Shown: positions 9,255 through 20,556, counted from the first letter of the stretch. The stretch: 62,509 nt of DNA from Nemertoderma westbladi (GCA_032718475.1 JAUCBJ010003634.1:1-62509); one strand, 5' to 3'. Notes: a model not told the origin generated them from the letters alone. Numbers and translations: made by a program.

Positions 9255-12202
9255 TACTACTACTACTACTAGGTCGAGCGAACTCGGACAGTGGAAATGA
9301 GATCCTTCCAGGCTTCCCGATTCTCGATAGTTGTCGCAATTTCGTTTCTCCCAAGTTCAGTATCCCTTTCAAGTTGATCTATATATGTTATGGCAGGTCG
9401 TCCACGACTACGCTTTCCATGAGTTGGTTGCCAGAGAAGTAGATCTGGTATGACCTCGTCTTTACTTCGCCAGCAGTGCCCACTGAATCTTAATCTGCGT
9501 TCACGGAGGGTGGTTGATACAGGTGGTATTGTACCATAAAGCTCGGCATTTGTCATGTGTTGTCTCCAGCTGATGTTTAGGGCTGCCCTTAGTAGTCTTG
9601 TGTAGCAACCATCAATTCGTTGTTCAAGTGATTTAGTCAGTGTCCAGGTCTCACCCCCGTATAAAAATACACTTTCCACTGTGGCTCGAAAGAACTTGGT
9701 CTTCAGTTGCCTGGAGAGATCTGATTTCCAGATGGTATCCATTTTTGATAGAGCTACCCAAGCCTTTGCTTTCCTAACTTCTATGTCCTTTTTGCTACTC
9801 TCTATCCATGATCCAAGGTACTGGAAGTCATCGACCTGCCTTAGTTGATTATTATCTATGGTTGTCAAGTTTCCATCAACATTAAAGGTCATGAATTCGG
9901 TCTTGGTATGGTAGCATTTATATGCAATCCAACCTCTTCAGCAGCCCTCTCCACTTTATTTAGTAGAAGCTGTGCATCTGCTAGCGTATTAGAGAGCAGG
10001 GCGATGTCATCCGCAAAGTCGGTGTCTGTGACTGTAGTTGCCGGATATCTACTACTTCTGCGTTCTTGAAGTGTGAATCCCAGATCTTCACCCTTTGTGG
10101 CCGTCCTCATTGCGTAATCCAGCACAATTACAAATAGTAATGGTACTAATGTGTCACCTTACAGTACGCCAGCCAGGATTGAGAAAAACTCAGTTTCACC
10201 ATCTGGTGAGAGTACCTGCGCTTCTGTGTCACAATATAGCAATCCAATGCCAGCAACAATTACTTCTGGTATTCCATAAGCTGTTAGGATTTCAAGCATT
10301 TTACCTCTATGGATGGAGTCGAATGCCTTCTTGAAGTCCACAAAAGTCATGACTGCGGGGAGATTCTTTGACTTGATTCCTTCAATCAGTCTCCGTAGTG
10401 CAAGTATCTGAGCTATTGTTGATCTACTTGGTCGAAATCCGTTTTGGCTCTTACGCAGTAGTTTCTCTATGTGAGGCCTAATCCTATATAGAATCATTTT
10501 ATTGTATATTTTGGCAGCTACCACAAGCAGACAGATCCCACGATAGTTTGTTGGTATGCCGAGGTCTCCTTTCTTGGGGAGAGGCTTTAGTTGACCTTTA
10601 GTCCAAATTGGTGGTGGCTTTTCCCCTTTTAACATCCGGTTGCAAACATTCAATAATGGTCTATTTAGCACTCCGGTTTTCCATACCTCCGCTGGGATTT
10701 CATCTAATCCACTCGCTTTATTATTGGACATGCTTTTAATGCTTCTTTGGAGTTCGGCAGGTGTGAAGTCCCCTGTTTCTATAGGTAGTGTCTTGTCATA
10801 TATTTTCCTTGTAGGGCTGACCTCGATGTTTGGTGGCTGCCCAAGCAAGTTGCTGAAGTGATTTTTCCACTTCCCAACACGTTCTTCAGGACTATCGGCT
10901 TTGAGGCGCCCCTTTGCACAACTTTTCCGACCAGATACCTCATTTACAGTTTGCCAGGTAAGTCTTGATTGTTGCTGTATGTGAGCAGTTGTAATTGCTT
11001 CAGTTTTATCCTGTATGTACTTTTCCTGGCTGATGTTGTAGGCCAATTTAAGATCGTCCTTAGCTTTCTCAACCTTGTTAATGTTTTCGGTTGTTGGTTG
11101 TTCGGTTTTAACTTTGTAGGCTATCTTAAGATCTTCTCTCTTACAAGTAACCTCAGAGTTTTGCCATGGCACATACTGTTTTCGTTTAGGTTTCTGGGGG
11201 ATATGCCTCTTAGCTGATTCCTTGTGGGCTGTTATTATATTCTGGTATATTGAATCGGTGGATTGGTCTTCATCCATTGACTGAAGTGCTTCAAAGCGGT
11301 TTTGAACTTCTACTGTATAAGCATCCTTTACAGCATTGTCAGTTCTGAGTTTTTCCCAGTCATAGTTGATTTGCTTGCTTGTCCTGGATTTGCTGGCTCT
11401 CAAACTAAGTCTGATCTCTGCAGTCACAATTCTGTGGTCCGAACCAATTAGGTTGAACGAGCTGTATGCCTCGCAGTTGATCATGCTATTTCTCCACTTT
11501 TTGTTTATAAGGATGTAATCCAGTTGTGCTTTGGTTCCATTAGGGTATTGAAAGGTCCATAGCTTCCCCTTACTCTTTTCGAATTTGTTGTTTGTTGGTA
11601 TCAATTCACCTTCTTCCATTAGGTCTAAGAGTAAGTACCCATTTCTGTTAGAACTGGTGTTATAGGTGTAACCCTTGATGTTTTCTGGGCCAATTTGCGC
11701 ATTCAGGTCACCAGCAATGACTTTAACATTGTGTTTCGGAATGTCCTTAATAAGTCCAGTCAGTTCTTCATAAAACTTGACTGCTTGTTCTGGCTCTGAT
11801 GCATTGGTTGGACTGTAGCAACATATAACTGTTGTCTTGGGATTCCCATCAAATGTTGCGATCATAACCCTGGAATTTATAGATTCGATGTTGTTTAGGG
11901 TCTTAAGTGCAAATGGGCTTAGCAGAATTCCTACTCCACCAATTGATGCATTGGCCGAGTTTCTTACTGCTGAGCTTGTTACTAACGTCCATCCATTTCC
12001 AATGTCATTGTACTTCATGGCAGTGTCTTCATGACAAATCCGATGTTCTTGGATGCAGATGATGTCGATGTTATATTCCATTGCCAGAGCGACCATGTCA
12101 CCCTGTTTGCTCTGTGCTTTCAGCGTGCGTGCGTTCATTGTAGCAATCTTTAGTGTCTTTTTACATTTCAACAGGTTGGTTCTTCTTTCTTCTCTGTCTT
12201 CT
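9255..12202 (-). mobile_element. LINE B, RTE-like LINE inserted in LINE A(-)
   Basis: It is flanked by an 8-bp duplication GGCAATAC (9247-9254 and 12203-12210). Read on the minus strand it starts near 12202, within about 40 bp of the endonuclease start, and ends in a (TAG)n tail (9255-9269 as TACTAC...). A single EN-RT ORF, short UTRs and a trinucleotide tail fit RTE-type LINEs. At 2,948 bp it is close to full length. It split LINE A(-) between its EN-RT linker and RT. Confidence 0.9.
9270..12170 (-). pseudogene. LINE B endonuclease-reverse transcriptase
   Basis: The N-terminal apurinic-type endonuclease opens with 'LKIATMNARTL' and keeps 'CIQEHR' (catalytic Glu), 'CCYSPTNASEP', 'AGDLNAQIG' and 'GSDHRIVTAEI' (SDH motif). 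A linker follows, then the RT with 'LKPLPKKGDLGIPTNYRGI', 'FVDFKKAFDSIH' and, after a break, 'TDFADDIALLS'. The C-terminus has 'RLRFSGHCWRS' and 'HGKRSRGRP'. Only two lesions are clear: a TAA in place of the expected Gln codon of the GVLQGD motif (10159-10161) and a small indel near 9890-9900. It is decayed but young. It would nick target DNA and prime reverse transcription of its own RNA. Confidence 0.88.
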
Positions 12203-12210
12203 GGCAATAC

Positions 12211-13549
12211 CCTGTCATTATTGAGGAGCTTTTCAAAGTGGGCTTTCCAACCATTGAGGCGATCGGCTGGTGATTCAGCCTTAACCTTGGTGGTTGGTTG
12301 GCTTTTCCACCCAGTAAGCAGATTGATTGATTTCCATGCCTGGGATGATTGCCTGCTGTGGTCAGCATCATTGATGGCATCAACCTGTTGGTTTATTAGC
12401 TCCTGTAGATTAACAGAGTACTGCCTGTTCAGGGACCTAGATGCAGCCTTAACTGCATTCTTGGCCGCTGTAGTCTGTTTGAGTCGGGACTCTTTCTGTG
12501 CCTTATGAAGGTCATTTCGGCACTTCTGAATTTTGTTGTCAGTCCAGGGGGCACTTTTCCTGTTTCGAGGGTATACAGGAACTGTTTCTGCACCTGCTAA
12601 CTTAACTGCTTCTGTAAAGGCAGTATAGCCCTCACAGTGATCTGCCGCCTCAGAGGCAAGAGCCTCATACCTGTTGCTCAGCTGTAGTGTGAAGCTGGAT
12701 CTCACACTTGGCTGTTGCAACAGAGAGGACCAGTCATGCCGCGGCAAGGCAGATTTCGTTGTTCTGCTAGCACGCAGACTAAGTCTTACCTTGGCCACAA
12801 TAAGGCGGTGATCACTGGAGAAGGGTCGAAGTGTAAATGCATTACAGTCTTGTATAGAGCTCCTGTATTTCCTACGAAACAGAATATGGTCTATCTGGGC
12901 CTTGTGACCACTGGGTCCACCATAGCTTTCCAGTTCGCTTCTTGAACTGGGTTCCAGCCGAAAACAATCCATTTCCAGAGATAAAATCCTGAAGATGGAC
13001 AGAATTTCGGTTAACACTATTGCTATAGACCCAGGGCGATGTAGGTGATTGATGCAGACTTGCATTAAAGTTTCCCAGGAATGTTAAGAATGCATGCTGA
13101 TCCACTCCATCAGTAGCTGCTTGTAGATTGTGGTAGAAATTTTCCACCTCCTCTACAGGGGCAACACTAGTTGGAGAGTAGCACACAATCAGAACCTCCT
13201 TAGAAAACTTCTTAGCCAGTCTTCCAGAACATGAGAAGTAGCAATGGATGATGCGGTTAGAGATTTAGTATGTTTTGTCCAATGCAGCATGTGCAGTTGG
13301 ATTCATGAATAGACCAATTCCACCATTGCCACTATCATCTGCTGACGCGAGGGCGAGTCGCCAACGACCCCCCATGCCCTTAATCAGAACCTCATCAGTC
13401 TGTCCAGTCTGCATTCGGTGCTCTTGAAAACCCAATGCGCTAAAAGAAAGCATATCCGCCAAGGCAGTCAGCTCACCTTGTCGCATTGGGGAACCGTGTG
13501 TTAGGGTGTTTACTGAGGCTAGTCTAGTAACTTGCCTCAGATTCACCAA
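12211..13549 (-). pseudogene. LINE A(-) endonuclease and linker, broken
   Basis: 13549-13265 reads the endonuclease N-terminus ('VNTLTHGSPMRQGE', 'LGFQEHRMQTGQ') and hits a stop. 13186-12872 continues in another frame with 'CYSPTSVAPVEEVE' and 'GNFNASL'. 12990-12211 then reads 'AQIDHILFRRKYRSS', 'PFSSDHRLIVAKVRLSL' and the linker. The SDH and QEHR motifs are kept, but at least one stop and two frameshifts interrupt it. The linker is cut by LINE B at 12210 and the RT resumes at 9246. Confidence 0.8.
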
Positions 13550-14077
13550 TGGCTTTGTTGGTCAGGGTGGAACATGAGAGTAGCCCCAACTCCAGAATCC
13601 CTCTCCCCCTCACAATCTGGCCTCCCTGTTGACCCAGGGTTTGGGCCAGAAAGGTCACCAGGAAAGGGACTCATAGAATTGTAGGCTGTCAGGGCAAATA
13701 CCACACCCTAGTTTGCCATTCCACAGGGTGCGTGTCACAGTGGAGTCAGATATTGCCCATCTACTCTGGTGCACATGACCCACAATTGGCTGTGCAGCTC
13801 ATCTGCTGGGTCATGCCCTGTACCCCTGCTGCCAGGTGCAGGTCGCAGTGAAGTGCACGCAGAGTGGACATGAGAACACTCCACTCCTGACCAGCCATTA
13901 GTAGATCACCATCTGCCTGGCCAGGCCATATACCCCTGCAGCCAAGTATATGGGTCCTTAATCCAGGACCAAGGGCGTCCTTATCCCAGAACGAAGGGGG
14001 TCAAAGGTGGCACCTCCTTTATGCTGCATGGAGGTGGCAAGTTTTCTTGATCAATAACCTAGAATACCTGACCTGAC
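13550..14077 (-). other. 5' leader of LINE A(-)
   Basis: GC-richer non-coding sequence between the endonuclease start and the right insertion boundary. It has short repeated phrases around CCTGCTGCCAGG/CCTGCAGCCAAG but no long ORF. It presumably contains the internal promoter and 5' UTR of LINE A. Confidence 0.5.
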
Positions 14078-14091
14078 ACTTTTATAAAGTA

Positions 14092-15717
14092 AAAGTGTCT
14101 GAGTCTGTACTCCCAGATATTCCCATTGGCGATATCTCCTTTGCAGAAGTGAAGGCTGCTGCAAAGAGCATTAAGCATTAGTGGAGTAGATGGTGTGCCC
14201 CCGGAGGTCTTTGAAAAACGCAACGAAAAATTATTTAAAGCGCATCTATCCCATCATAGTAGACATGTACCGAACAACAAGATTCTCACAAGAAATGAAA
14301 AAAAATAATTTGATGCCAGTTCCCAAGAAGGGCAACCTAACACTCTATGGTTCTTTTCGGGGGATCTCATTGATCTCAACCGTTATACAATAGAATTCTA
14401 TTAAATCGCATCAGGGATCCCATTGAGAGACTGCTCCGTGGAAATCAGAATGGGTTCCATAAAGGTCGTGGGACCATGGAGCCCATTTTGGCACTTAGAA
14501 GGATAATTGAAGAGTTATCAAAAAAGAACCGGATCTATATCGGATCTATATCGGATCTATATCGGATCTTTATGGCAGTTATCTTTGTTGACTTTTTCAA
14601 GGCCTTTGATTCATTATCTCACTCACGTATGTTCAGCATACTTTCATTATATGGGATACCTGATGAAATTATTGCAGCAATCAGATCAGTATATGATGGT
14701 TCGTCAACATTTGTGTCTACTGTTGACGGTGACACAGAACAATTTGAAGTGTTATGGGGCGTCCTCCAGGGAGTCACACTTGCACCATTCTTGTTCATAA
14801 TTGTGGTTAACTATGTTCTACGCATGTCCTTAGATCATCATAATGATGATGGGGTCATGATAACTCCACCTACTGCCTCCAGAAGTCGAGGAAATCCTGC
14901 CAAGTACTTAACTGATCTAGACTTTGCTGATGACTTAGGAGTACTCTCAGAATCACTAGAGGGAGCCCAACGGCACCGCAGCTCATTAGAACATGCTGCT
15001 TCTAGTGTTGGTCTTTTTATTAACTCTAGAAAGACCAAAATTTTGACAGTTAACTTTGAAAGTCCTCAGCAAGTCTCTGATTGGATGAGCATAAGCTCAA
15101 AGGATGGTATGCTTAAGCATGTGGACGACTTCTGTTACCTGGGATCATGGATCCAGAAGTCAGGTGAGGCATGGGCAGACTTGAATACGCTTTCCAGGAT
15201 TTGGAAGTCACCGAGAATTAATCGGAAACTTAAGGTCCGATTATTTAGAGCAGCAGTAGTTCCAGTACTCCTCTATGAGAGTCCTTGCTGGGCTCTAACT
15301 GCTGAGGACACCAAATCTCTGGATGGCACATTCACAAGAATGCTACGCCGGGTTCATTGTGTCAAGTACAATGCACACATCTCCAGCCAGACACTATATA
15401 ACATTGGAGGTGTCTCATTGGTTCCCCCAAGCTTGACACTAGAACAAAGCCGCCTCAGCTTTGCAGGACATTGCTTTCGCCGTGAGGACCAGCCAGTGCA
15501 TAATCTTGTACTTTGGCAGCCTCATGGAGTGAATAAGCATGATGGACAGCCCATGACTTTCTTGAGACGCATCTTAAAGGATACTGGCCTTGATGATGCG
15601 GATGATCTAGCAAATGTCATGGGCGATAGGGAGTTGTGGCGGTGCAATTTTGTGGCACCAAGCTGGCACAGCATTCTTAAAATTCAGCTGCAATGCAGCA
15701 TGCCGATCCTAGTAGAG
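14092..15717 (+). pseudogene. LINE A(+) reverse transcriptase, older copy
   Basis: This is the continuation of 3980-4157 after the minus-strand LINE A insertion. 14100-14475 is degenerate RT N-terminus ('PVPKKGNLTLYGSFRGISL'), with frameshifts. 14476-15720 is one 414-codon open frame with 'VIFVDFFKAFDS', 'GVLQGVTLAP' (D of QGD replaced), 'LDFADDLGVL', and the C-terminal 'LRRVHCVKYN', 'AGHCFRREDQ' and 'DGQPMTFLRR'. Compared with the minus copy it lacks a short stretch near 'WIQKSGEAW' and carries an 11-bp tandem expansion at 14531. The 3' end CCTAGTAG meets the 43-bp duplication at 15718. Confidence 0.85.
14531..14570 (+). repeat. 11-bp tandem repeat inside the LINE A(+) RT
   Basis: GGATCTATATC is repeated at 14531, 14542 and 14553, with a partial unit at 14564. 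Three units are 33 bp, so the RT frame is kept across the insertion, just before 'VIFVDFF'. Confidence 0.9.
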
Positions 15718-15760
15718 TGAGCCGTATCATTGGTGTCCAATCTAATGTTGTGCCACAAAT
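15718..15760 (+). repeat. right 43-bp target duplication of LINE A(+)
   Basis: Exact copy of 3937-3979, immediately after the CCTAGTAG tail of LINE A(+). Confidence 0.8.
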
Positions 15761-16077
15761 GTAATCTTGTAATGCCGTACATCCTTTTGTTCTTCTTCTT
15801 TTCTTTTTCTTTAATGTTTATAACTCTTATACTCTATCTTTCATTATTATTTATTTATTGTACTATTTTTATATATTATTGTTCTTTGTCCTGCTCGGGG
15901 CCCCTTTTTCTAACGTAAATATTTAATCTATTAATAACCGATCCTTATTTATCACTACTATATTTGTTTCTCATTACTTTATTTGTCACTGTGCTTCACT
16001 CGATATATAATTTTACCGGTATTTTTATAGGCTGCTGCTATATTAAGCCTGGAATAAAGATAAGAATAATAATTAAC
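15761..16077 (+). mobile_element. LINE C 3' UTR and tail
   Basis: Pyrimidine- and AT-rich 3' UTR ending GGAATAAAGATAAGAATAA, a CR1/L2-style short A-rich tail. It continues the LINE C sequence cut at 3936. No ORF is present. Confidence 0.55.
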
Positions 16078-16156
16078 TGTAATACTTTGACAATCAGACT
16101 TTTACGCAATAGAAGTTTGCTTGAGTCATCAGTGGCCTAATCATTGACATATTTGT

Positions 16157-16293
16157 TCCACGAAGCTAAGGAAAATCAACTACTTTCGCTAAGAAAGATT
16201 TTCCTTAGCTGAGATGGTCTATTCATAGTGGGCTATTTTACTTGTATGGAGCAGATTTTGTTTTTTTTGATTCCGGAAAAAACTAGCCTTTAA
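16157..16293 (+). mobile_element. Helitron-like copy H1, 5' fragment
   Basis: It begins TCCACGAAGCTAAGG after a T and contains the 5' hairpin. It stops at a TTAA (16290-16293) followed by CCCTTTGAGGACC, suggesting it was cut by a piggyBac-type insertion. Its variable spacer reads GATTCCGGAAAAAAC. Confidence 0.85.
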
Positions 16294-17184
16294 CCCTTTG
16301 AGGACCGCAAGGGTTCCAGAAGTGCCACCTTTGATTCAAGTGAATATTTGGGGTCAAGGCCCATATAAAAACATAAAAACAAAAGGACTTTGAAAAATTT
16401 CAATGCCTTCATAGAAATCTGAGCCGGGATCCTGGAGTCCCTATGGTCCTTAAGGTGAACCTGGGCATTTTTCAATAAAATCAACGAAAAGGTAGAAATT
16501 ATTGGAAATTATGATGAACTGGTCAGTCCAAAATAGCTGGCAGTATATGTGTACACAAAAACGTGCCAAGAAGAAGGTCCAAGTGTTTTAGGAATTCCTG
16601 GAAATTCTGAAAAACAGCAGAAATTTCTGAAAAAAATTTAAAAAAATTAACGATTGCGAAAATAGCATAATTTATTACCTATTATCTATTACCTCATTAT
16701 TTACCCTCGGGCCAGTTATAAACCCTCGGCTTCGCCTCGGGTCTATAATATGTCCCTCGGGTAAATAACTCGTAAAATAACTAAATAACCTGGTAATAAG
16801 TGAGTTATTAACCAATTTTACCAGGTTTCCCACATTTCTAAAAGGGCTTTAGTTTGGGGGCAGAAGTATTAAAATGGGGCTTGGATATTTTGGGGGTACA
16901 AATATAATATATTTTCAATTTTGTAATTCTTTATGTGTATTATATTTTATTTCAAGACGGTTATTATTCCCTGGGGAGAAATATCTGAATTGGTGATGAA
17001 TATCACCGACATTCATGTCCCGCAATTCCTGTCCAGTTTGACAACTAAAGTACTCTACATGCATAATAAGCAATAAAGAGTATTGATAACATAAGTGGTG
17101 TGTGTACACATCCAATTAGCCCCTTCTCCTTCAAAATTTTAAAATCGTCCACATCTAAGGCCTCACTTGTAGAATCTCATTATC
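16294..17184. other. unassigned sequence, possible TTAA-type element start
   Basis: This starts CCCTTTGAGGACC next to TTAA, like other piggyBac-type ends here, but no matching right end was found. At 16701-16764 the motif CTCGGG recurs four times among TTATAA-like palindromes. Otherwise it is AT-rich with no gene. Confidence 0.35.
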
Positions 17185-17189
17185 AGCTT

Positions 17190-17462
17190 CCACCTTGGTG
17201 TAGTGGTTGCATTGAATTCACATCTCCCGTAGGTCGTGGGTTCGATCCTCACATGGGCCAGGGCAGTTTTCGTTTCGGCACGAATGCTTTAAAGGGACCA
17301 GCCAGGGCGCATCTCTGCCTTGCATCCTTAAGTGGTAGCTAAATGAGTACTGGAGTTTCCTCTGGGGAGTAAAGTTCTGGGGGGACCGCAAAATAAGTCG
17401 TCAGACTTTGTGCGTAATCCCTGGCCTTAGCGGCCGAAGAAAATTTACTTTACTTTACTTTT
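17190..17462 (+). mobile_element. tRNA-derived SINE, copy 1
   Basis: The head is tRNA-like, with an A box TGGTGTAGTGG at 17196 and a B box GGTTCGATCC at 17239. A tRNA-unrelated body of about 190 bp follows, with a (TTTAC)n tail. AGCTT at 17185-17189 and 17463-17467 is the likely target duplication. It would be transcribed by RNA polymerase III and needs a LINE for movement. A second copy lies at 54655-54934, with about five extra bases (CTGGA-like) in the body. Confidence 0.85.
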
Positions 17463-17587
17463 AGCTTCATCCATCAGTGTCAACTGATCCCTATCCAATT
17501 GAATCTCTAATACATCTAAACATCCCGCCACCATATATCCACCCCCACCCAGTCCATCCCGCCACCGCCACCATCTTGTCAAGAAAG

Positions 17588-17900
17588 AATTCGCTTGCGG
17601 GGCGAGCCACGAAGTGAGCGAAGCCTTAGCATATATATGGGTGTCATTAACGAGTTGCCTGTCGTCGTCGTCTGTCGTTGTCGTAAATTTTTGATCGCTA
17701 ATAACTCGGTCATTCCTTGTTTAAATTAAACGAAACTTGGTACGTATATACGTACAGTAGTCCGGCAAAAGTTTAGAAAGAATCGGAATTTTGTTAGAAA
17801 ACGAACGAACGTAACGAGGCAAATTACCGACAGACAACTCGTTAATGGGCCCCCTATATGCTAAGGCTTTGCTCACGTCGTGTTGCGCGAACACCCCACG
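17588..17900. mobile_element. foldback element with arms of about 70 bp
   Basis: The left arm (GCGAAGCCTTAGCATATA..., then ATTAACGAGTTG) is inverted on the right (CAACTCGTTAAT ... TATATGCTAAGGCTT). The middle holds a module, TTTTTGATCGCTAATAACTC followed by AACTTGGTACGTAT, which is also present in the AGGCTC element near 6008-6070. No coding capacity. Exact ends and target duplication are unclear. Confidence 0.6.
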
Positions 17901-18088
17901 AACGTTTAAGTTCAACTTAGATTATATACTGTAGTATATATATTTTATAGAGTTTAACTAAGTTAAACTATATCTACGGTAGGCACTAGTGTAGCCTGTG
18001 TGACCATATTTGAACTTTAAAAAATACTGTATTTTTTTGTCTTTTGTTATTGTTTTCTAAAACATTAGTATAGGCCTATATGTTTTTT
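17901..18088. other. AT-rich sequence, nothing recognised
   Basis: Short palindromic AT runs only. Confidence 0.4.
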
Positions 18089-18290
18089 ATGGTAGCTCTG
18101 TAATGTTTTTTTACTAGCTAGTATTTTTAAATTATTATAAAAAATATGTGATAACATTGGTATTTCAGGTTTAAACAGTTATTGCTGACCAAAAAATATG
18201 ACCAAAAATATTAATGATATTTCTTGTAATAGGTTACATTTTTTTATTTTTAAAAAATACTAGCTAGTAATCTACTACTGTAGCTACCAT
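18089..18290. mobile_element. 202-bp MITE-like foldback
   Basis: The termini ATGGTAGCT and AGCTACCAT are inverted repeats that extend inward with ACTAGCTAGTATTTTTAAA and its inverse, giving arms of about 43 bp. There is no ORF. A further ACTAGCTAGT-like piece lies near 18370. The superfamily is unknown. Confidence 0.6.
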
Positions 18291-19034
18291 TGAAAATATC
18301 TGCTAAGGTTCTAGAACATTCACCAATATTAAAAAACACCAAAAAAACAATATTACTTTTTTTTCAAGATATACTAGCTAGTAAAAAAAACACTAGCTAA
18401 CATAAAAAATATCGAATGTCTATTTTACTATAATTAAACTAAACAAATTAGTACCGCTGGTAAGCTTACTGCATGTACTGATCTGACAGTGATACAGAAT
18501 GGTTACTCAGCAGTTATTATTCCCCGGGATAGAATAACTCAGCAATAGAACTCTATGTTAATTTAGTTATTTTTAATAAGTAATAATATCGGAAAAACCC
18601 GATTAATTGGTTAATAACTAAAATTATTATTAACTGGAAAGTGGAAATGCAAGCTAGAGTAGGGCCATTATATTATATACCAAAGTAACAACTATTTTTA
18701 GTTAAACTAAATTTAGCACAGGTAGGCCGATAAACAATATAGGCTACTGAGAAAATTACAAAAGAATGAAATTATGAAAATTATTTATAACTGGAAATTC
18801 CCACTAAGAACTATTATATACAGGTACCGCCGGGTACCAATGTAACAATTATTGCAGATTATAATAGTAGAATCAATCTAGGCCCTATATAGTATAGATC
18901 TATATAGAAACCTATATAATCAAATTAGGCCTATACAACAGTTAAAGTTTAGACTAATTATGGTACTCTTCGAAGCAATTGCGAGCATTGATTCCGGGAT
19001 TAACGTGTTTGTGGGCCTCCACATAATACAGTAA
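18291..19034. other. AT-rich sequence, nothing recognised
   Basis: No ORF, RNA gene or clear transposon end. It has several short palindromes, including a CCCCGGG near 18530. Confidence 0.4.
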
Positions 19035-19043
19035 AACTGTCAG

Positions 19044-20556
19044 GGGTGACAGACCGAACGTAATCAGGATCGAATGAACATGGGTTTTACGAATCGAACG
19101 TAACCTAAATTATGTTACATTGGATCCTATAACTGTTACATTCGATCTACAAATTACTAAGCTCGAATGTAACATACATTTATTTCAGTTGTTTTTTGAT
19201 TTCAGGAGTTAACCGATGAAATGCTTCGTTTATTTACAGGAAGAAACAGTTTGGTGTTGGTTAGTTCAAAACACAATTAAGTGACCTGCAATCTTGTATT
19301 GTAGCCTAACATGTATTAACTTTCGTTTATTGTTTTGGTTCCCCCAACACGCCTCTGTAACCTGCTCCTTTCAGCCTTTAAATAAAAGTAACCTGCACAG
19401 GCCCGTATGGTGACCTTAATATCTGGGGGGCAGAGGCCAAATCTGGGGGGCAAACTCATAACTGGGTTTGGGGGACATATAACAAAGTGAAAGTTAATTT
19501 AATACTTAAAGTAAAATCAATATTGTTTAAGAGTGTGTAGGGTGACCAACGAAGTTGGCGGAACCTTGGCAAACTAACACTCTGTTAAGTGAGTGGATCA
19601 ATAATAGCAAAGTTGTTGTCGTTACGATTTTGACATGCCAATAAATTTGTCGGATTTAATTAAAGCTGTCTAGTTGACAATATGTAGGCATAAATATGCC
19701 CAAAAGTTAAGGTTGAAGTTACAAAAAATAACATTTAGATATGGATACAAGCGCAAGCAATCATCAGCTCCTCTAGCGTATTAGCAGCAAGCTGGCTATA
19801 GACAATGGGTTAACAATGAACGCCATGGTATCCAATGAGAGAACCTGGAGCTTTTGTGTATTTTATTAATTATATTGAGCTGCAATCTGTTAGGCCTAGA
19901 GTGCAGTGGTGTAATTAAATCACTCTCTAAATCTATAAATAGATGCGGTCTGCCAACAAGCTTTCCAGCCCTGTTACAGTAGTGAGAGCCCAGTTACAAT
20001 ACACCTGAGTAGTGAGTAGCAAACATAGAACAAATACATAACTTACACCGTACAATGTAATTCGGCACAGACTCTGGCAGTGCCAGTGTCATTATAATTG
20101 GACCAAAAGTAATGGTGGGGAGTCAGGTCAGTGGATAGAAGTAGTATTAGTCTGTTAGTATGTGAATCCAATAATATTGATTACCAACAATATCATTACT
20201 AATAAGACGACGTGTTATTAATAAGACAAGAGAACAAGACATGACTGGGGGGGGGGGGGGGGGGGGCATTGGGTCTTGTCTGGGGGGCAGTGCCCCCAAA
20301 GCCCCCCCGCACGGTACGGGCCTGAACCTGCATAATCTTGTAACATCTGTTAACTTTCGTTTATTGTTTTGGTTCCCCCAACGCGCCTCTGTAACCTGCT
20401 CCTTTAAATTGGTAAATGGCAATGTTACATTCGAGCTTAGTAATTTGTAGATCGAATGTAACATAGTTATGGGATCCAATGTAACATAATTGCAGTTACG
20501 TTCGATACGAAATAACTATGTTACATTCGATCCTGATTACGTTCGGTCATGTATCC
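19044..20556. mobile_element. non-autonomous TIR element with 9-bp target duplication
   Basis: AACTGTCAG at 19035-19043 and 20557-20565 flanks it. The termini share ...GACCGAACG followed by TAATCAGGATCGAAT, inverted at the right. Several copies of the box CGAA(T/C)GTAAC lie in both subterminal zones in opposite orientations. Removing the hAT-like insertion leaves about 0.58 kb. A 9-bp duplication fits Mutator-like or similar superfamilies; no transposase is present. Confidence 0.7.
19398..20324. mobile_element. hAT-like non-autonomous element
   Basis: The termini are CAGGCCCGTA and TACGGGCCTG, flanked by a perfect 8-bp duplication AACCTGCA (19390-19397, 20325-20332). Both features are typical of hAT. 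Its 927 bp carry no transposase. A run of about 21 G sits near 20247, followed by GGGGGGCAGTGCCCCC. It lies inside the 9-bp-TSD element. Confidence 0.85.

Larger units (their letters stand above)
4158..14077 (-). mobile_element. LINE A(-), near full-length RTE-like LINE carrying nested elements
   Basis: Read on the minus strand it has a roughly 500-bp 5' leader (14077-13550), an endonuclease region (13549-12211), a reverse transcriptase (9246-7758) and a short 3' end finishing ...GCCGATACTAG at about 4160. LINE B (9255-12202) and a TTAA element (4298-7753) interrupt it; removing both leaves about 3.5 kb. It is flanked by an imperfect duplication of about 14 bp (ACTTTATAGAAGTA at 4144-4157, ACTTTTATAAAGTA at 14078-14091) because it landed in another LINE A copy. 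One EN-RT ORF, a TAG-type tail and a C-terminal 'GHCFRR...LVLWQPHG' segment suggest the RTE group. The ORF is broken in several places. Confidence 0.85.

Noticed and set aside
10159-13065. Single 968-codon chimeric protein with two endonuclease regions
   Set aside because: It is an accidental frame fusion of the LINE A(-) endonuclease and linker with LINE B; the 8-bp duplication GGCAATAC marks the junction.
13265-14077. Twin-priming inversion to explain head-to-head LINE A copies
   Set aside because: The minus copy contains the full EN, RT and 3' end and overlaps the content of the plus copy; matching flanks at 4144-4157 and 14078-14091 show an insertion of one copy into another.
17190-17262. 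tRNA gene
   Set aside because: The A and B boxes are present, but the sequence continues into a SINE body with a (TTTAC)n tail and is repeated at 54655, so it is a SINE head, not a functional tRNA.
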